NCBI GenBank assembly: GCA_022797995.1
Contig: JAAWLQ010000002.1
Coordinates: 1 to 45,798, forward strand
DNA length: 45,798 bases
DNA from: Lachnospiraceae bacterium
GTDB taxonomy: Bacteria > Bacillota > Clostridia > Lachnospirales > Lachnospiraceae
Reading direction: 5' to 3'
The notes under the pieces were generated by a model that worked only from the letters and a program-made list of their open reading frames with translations, was not told the DNA's origin and did no database searches. The translations under genes were made by a program, and so were the position numbers. Positions 42,990 to 45,798 of this stretch are shown here, piece after piece (the first letter of the stretch is position 1; every line of letters starts with the position of its first letter).

Positions 42990-45134
42990 ATGAATATAGA
43001 AAAGCAGATAGAATTTGACAAAATAAAGGATATATGGACGGCCCTTGCGGTGACGGACCAGGCGAAGGAGAACATTAGAAATACGACATTTTACCTGTCG
43101 GAGAGGGAACTGAGAAAACAGCTACGGGACACTACGGACAGCAGAAGGCTGATTGAAAAGCTGGGCACGCCGCCATTGCAGAACGTGGAGGAAGCGAAGG
43201 AGATTCTGATGATTGCCGAAAAGGGGGACTGCCTTACGCCCTATCAGCTGGAGCGGGTGGAAAGGGTACTTGCGGCCATAGGAAGGATGAAAAGATACCT
43301 GGAGAAGGGAAAGGAAGACGATAATCCTCTGGCGTATTATGGGGAAAATCTGGACGCCGTGGAAGAGTTGCGTGAAGAAATTGGAAGGCAGATCAGAGGC
43401 GGAGAGGTGGACGATTATGCGTCAAGGGAATTGTCACAGATCAGGATCCGGATGGCAGGATGTGAGGAGCAGATGAAGCAGAAGGCAGAGCAGGTCATGC
43501 GTTCTCAGAAAGAGTGTATGGCTGACCTTTACTGTACCACACGGAACGGAAGAATCTGTGTACCGGTGAAAAAGGAATATAAGTTCAGGATTTCGGGAAC
43601 GGTGGTGGACAAATCTGCAAGCGGCAGTACCCTGTTCATAGAGCCCACGGTCGCAGCCAGATACTATGAAGAATTGCAGCAGCTGAAAATCAGCGAGGAA
43701 AATGAGGTATACCGTATCCTGTATACACTGACGGCCATGCTGGGGGCGTCTGCGGAGGCAATGAAGGAGAATATCAGAGTAATGGAAGTGCTGGATTTCA
43801 TCCTGTCAAAGGGGAAGCTAAGCATCGACCTGCAAGCGACGGAGCCTTGTATCAATACGGAACGCAGGATTGTGTTAAAGGACGCCAGGCACCCGCTGAT
43901 GGACAGGGAGAGGAACGTGCCGCTGCAATTTGAAATCGGGGACACTGCCAGAGGCGTTGTGATTACTGGGCCCAATACGGGAGGAAAGACGGTGGCCATC
44001 AAGACCGTCATGTTGAACTGCATAATGGCCCAGTGCGGCCTTCATGTCACCTGCGGGGAAGCGGATATCTGTATGAACAGCGCCTATCTCTGTGATATCG
44101 GAGACGGACAGAACATTGCGGAGAATCTGTCCACCTTCTCGGCACATATCAAAAATGTGCTGGAGGTACTCCGTGAAGTGGATGCGGAAAGCCTGGTTAT
44201 TATGGACGAACTTGGGTCCGGCACCGACCCGGCGGAGGGCATGGGAATCGCGGTGGCCATACTGGAAGAGCTGCGAAAAAGTGGTGCGTTGTTCCTTGTT
44301 ACCACCCATTATCCTGAGATAAAGGAGTATGCGGACAGGACGGAAGGACTTGTCAACGCCCGTATGACCTTTGACAGGGAGACATTAAGCCCCACTTATC
44401 AGATGGTAATCGGGGAGGCGGGAGAGAGCTGCGCTTTCCATATTGCGGACAGGCTGGGGATGCCCCGGGAAATGCTGGAAACGGCAGTCCGCGCGGCTTA
44501 TGGGGAGGATGCCGTGGCCGGATATGCTTTCGGAGAGAACAGGGAGGACTCGGAGAAAAGTGGGACAGATGCGAAAATGAGCATGCCGGAAAAAGGGAGG
44601 ACAGCAGAAAACAGGGAAGTCGCAGAAAATAAGAATATGCCAGGGACCGAAAAGACAATAGAAAAGAGGAGTATGGCAGAGCACGAGAAGGCCGCAGAAA
44701 GAACGGATAAGGCAGAAAAAGAAAGAACAGCAGAAAAAAAGGGCATATCAGGGAAAGAGAAAGCAGGAAAAGAGAAAGCAGGAAAAGAGAGAACAGAGAA
44801 AACCAACCCTGGAAAAATTATCAAAATCAAAAAGGCAAAACCCAGGGAAGACTTGAGCACAAAGTACAAATTGGGTGACAGCGTCATGGTTTACCCGGAC
44901 AAAAAGATTGGCATTGTATGCAAACCCATCAATGAAAAGGGCGTACTGCGGGTACAGCTGCCAGACCGGAAGATATGGATTAATCACAAGCGGGTCAAGT
45001 TCCATGTGGCGGCGGAAGAACTGTATCCGGAGGATTATGATTTTAACATTCTCTTCGAGACGGTGGCCAACCGGAAAATCCTGCATGATATGGGCAGGAA
45101 GCATACGGAGGAGATTGTCCGGCGTGAGGAATAG
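42990..45134 (+). CDS. MutS2-like ATPase lacking the Smr domain
   Basis: 714-residue MutS-family ATPase. The N-terminal lever/clamp part looks like MutS2 (WTALAVTDQAKE; VDKSASGSTLFIEP near 210-223). The ATPase has Walker A GPNTGGKT (about 327-334), STFSAHIKNV, Walker B LVIMDELGSGTDP (about 401-413) and TTHYPEIKEYAD. Canonical MutS2 (about 780 aa) ends in a Smr nuclease domain; here there is none. Instead a Lys/Glu-rich low-complexity stretch (about 515-610, with AGKEK and TAEK repeats) leads to a short beta-rich domain (KYKLGDSVMVYPDKKIGIV) and a basic end. Start by GAAAGGA eight bases upstream. Role in recombination control or ribosome rescue is only family inference. Confidence 0.88.
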   Translation: MNIEKQIEFDKIKDIWTALAVTDQAKENIRNTTFYLSERELRKQLRDTTDSRRLIEKLGTPPLQNVEEAKEILMIAEKGDCLTPYQLERVERVLAAIGRMKRYLEKGKEDDNPLAYYGENLDAVEELREEIGRQIRGGEVDDYASRELSQIRIRMAGCEEQMKQKAEQVMRSQKECMADLYCTTRNGRICVPVKKEYKFRISGTVVDKSASGSTLFIEPTVAARYYEELQQLKISEENEVYRILYTLTAMLGASAEAMKENIRVMEVLDFILSKGKLSIDLQATEPCINTERRIVLKDARHPLMDRERNVPLQFEIGDTARGVVITGPNTGGKTVAIKTVMLNCIMAQCGLHVTCGEADICMNSAYLCDIGDGQNIAENLSTFSAHIKNVLEVLREVDAESLVIMDELGSGTDPAEGMGIAVAILEELRKSGALFLVTTHYPEIKEYADRTEGLVNARMTFDRETLSPTYQMVIGEAGESCAFHIADRLGMPREMLETAVRAAYGEDAVAGYAFGENREDSEKSGTDAKMSMPEKGRTAENREVAENKNMPGTEKTIEKRSMAEHEKAAERTDKAEKERTAEKKGISGKEKAGKEKAGKERTEKTNPGKIIKIKKAKPREDLSTKYKLGDSVMVYPDKKIGIVCKPINEKGVLRVQLPDRKIWINHKRVKFHVAAEELYPEDYDFNILFETVANRKILHDMGRKHTEEIVRREE

Positions 45135-45215
45135 CAAGGTAAAGTGGTTTTGAAGCCAGCAAAGGCGAAGCTGAGGGTAGTGGGAGATTAAGGAAAATCT
45201 GATAATACTTAAGAA

Positions 45216-45252
45216 GGGATGCGTCTTACTTAGGTACGCATCCCATTCCCTT
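45216..45252. terminator. Terminator between MutS2-like and Rpn genes
   Basis: GGGATGCGT (45216-45224) / ACGCATCCC (45236-45244), flanked by AAG... and a CTTTT run. It lies between convergent genes and could serve both. Confidence 0.75.
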
Positions 45253-45453
45253 TTACCAATATTGTTTTACCTTTTCACTGGATTCAATTTCAGACAATTG
45301 GAATCTCTCTGCGATCCGCTTTATAGTTTCTGCAAATGAAACCCCTAAATCTTTACACATTAAAACAGCACCTTTAATCTGGCCTGTTAATTCGCTCTCT
45401 TCCCTCATTTGCTGAATCGCCAAGCATACATGCTTTTCGTATGCTTTACACAT
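45253..45453 (-). CDS. C-terminal part of split Rpn-family protein
   Basis: 66-residue frame starting MCKAYEKHVCLAIQQMREES and ending LSEIESSEKVKQYW. In Rpn-type (PD-(D/E)XK) proteins a segment starting with MCKA follows the nuclease part directly in one frame. Here it starts at an ATG that overlaps the stop of the upstream frame (ATGTGTAA). So either a frameshift split one gene in two, or the small protein is made by coupled restart. No ribosome site of its own is needed in the second case. Confidence 0.6.
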   Translation of the reverse strand: MCKAYEKHVCLAIQQMREESELTGQIKGAVLMCKDLGVSFAETIKRIAERFQLSEIESSEKVKQYW

Positions 45454-45798
45454 GATTCACTTCTCCTTTCCCTTCGGGATATTTCAGTTTGGATCCTGTA
45501 ACAACATTTATTACTTCCGCTGCCTGTCTTTCCATGCTTTGAAATTTTATGTCTTCCTCTACGATCTTATTTAGAGTCTGCTTATCTTTAGAATACTTAA
45601 TATATAGCATTACTTCACGCAAGTTCGAGTGAAATTCATTAATTTCGGCATCCGACATTTCCTTTGGGGCAATCAGGTTTACATGGTAGTCCGGTGCGTG
45701 TGCCAGAATTGCATTGTCAACATCGGAATACATTTCTTTCAGGGAGAGCGGCGCATCCCAGCTGTCTGATCCAAAATATATTACAAGGGTGACTACAG
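45446..45798 (-). CDS. Rpn family recombination-promoting nuclease/putative transposase, partial
   Basis: Runs in from the window's right edge on the minus strand. The frame reads VVTLVIYFGSDSWDAPLSL then MYSDVDNAILAHAPDYHVNL, the mid-part of Rpn/PDDEXK-type proteins, and ends KYPEGKGEVNHV. The N-terminal nuclease motif lies outside the window. Rpn proteins promote RecA-independent recombination in E. coli and are common as decayed multi-copy genes in Lachnospiraceae. An ATG at 45733 is internal. The downstream segment belonging to the same family is in another frame (45253-45453). Confidence 0.7.
   Translation of the reverse strand, partial: VVTLVIYFGSDSWDAPLSLKEMYSDVDNAILAHAPDYHVNLIAPKEMSDAEINEFHSNLREVMLYIKYSKDKQTLNKIVEEDIKFQSMERQAAEVINVVTGSKLKYPEGKGEVNHV

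Noticed and set aside
1-45798. tRNA or rRNA genes
   Set aside because: No cloverleaf with T-loop GTTCRA and CCA-type acceptor could be folded; a GTTCGAT near 42771 lies inside another structure.

Overview
The window reads as a chromosome segment of a low-to-mid-GC Gram-positive anaerobe of the Clostridia, most likely a gut Lachnospiraceae. The grounds are gene content and order: uvrC-hprK-ROK kinase-murB-rapZ-whiA-HPr-like, a RelQ-type alarmone synthetase, a MutS2-like ATPase, and a LplA/LplB/YtcP-type sugar ABC system with a membrane-anchored AraC regulator. I saw no rRNA, tRNA or CRISPR. All family assignments come from reading motifs; no database search was run.

Layout. 1-5.9 kb: end of trmB, thioredoxin, a YitT-family membrane protein, a convergent DUF1846 gene bracketed by two similar hairpins, and ftsH with a long acidic tail. 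6.2-9.6 kb: an antitoxin-like small protein, a lipoprotein N-acetylmuramoyl-L-alanine amidase, uvrC. 9.9-17.0 kb: a carbon-control and cell-envelope cluster (hprK, ROK glucokinase, murB, rapZ, whiA, a Crh-like HPr without the catalytic His, a diacylglycerol-kinase-family lipid kinase, class II aldolase). 17.0-17.5 kb: a tandem pair of about 180-nt promoter-plus-stem-loop units that look like duplicated small RNA genes.

17.5-33.1 kb is a glycan-use locus: divergent AraC sensor-regulator, two paralogous solute-binding lipoproteins around one permease pair, and three glycosidases without signal peptides (GH43-like/GH28 fusion, GH39-like, GH38 alpha-mannosidase). Oligosaccharides are presumably imported first and trimmed inside the cell. 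A 443-nt internally deleted group II intron sits between the second permease and the second binding protein.

33.3-38.2 kb: MATE and AEC transporters, RelQ-like synthetase, a mobile-element gene remnant, an HD-YbaK fusion and a TfoX C-terminal protein. 38.2-42.3 kb: an ABC exporter and a secreted repeat protein. 42.3-43.0 kb is a gene-poor stretch with a consensus promoter, a 12-codon reading frame, two intrinsic terminators and a folded, riboswitch-like leader in front of a MutS2-like gene that lacks the Smr domain. The right end holds a split Rpn-family nuclease gene running out of the window.

The most unusual signals are non-coding: (i) a paired GCGGAACTAA box in the leaders of three unrelated genes (ROK kinase, Crh-like, MutS2-like), two of them with alternative hairpins; (ii) the tandem RNA-like units at 17.0-17.4 kb, whose stem shows a compensatory change; (iii) the 42.4-43.0 kb leader.
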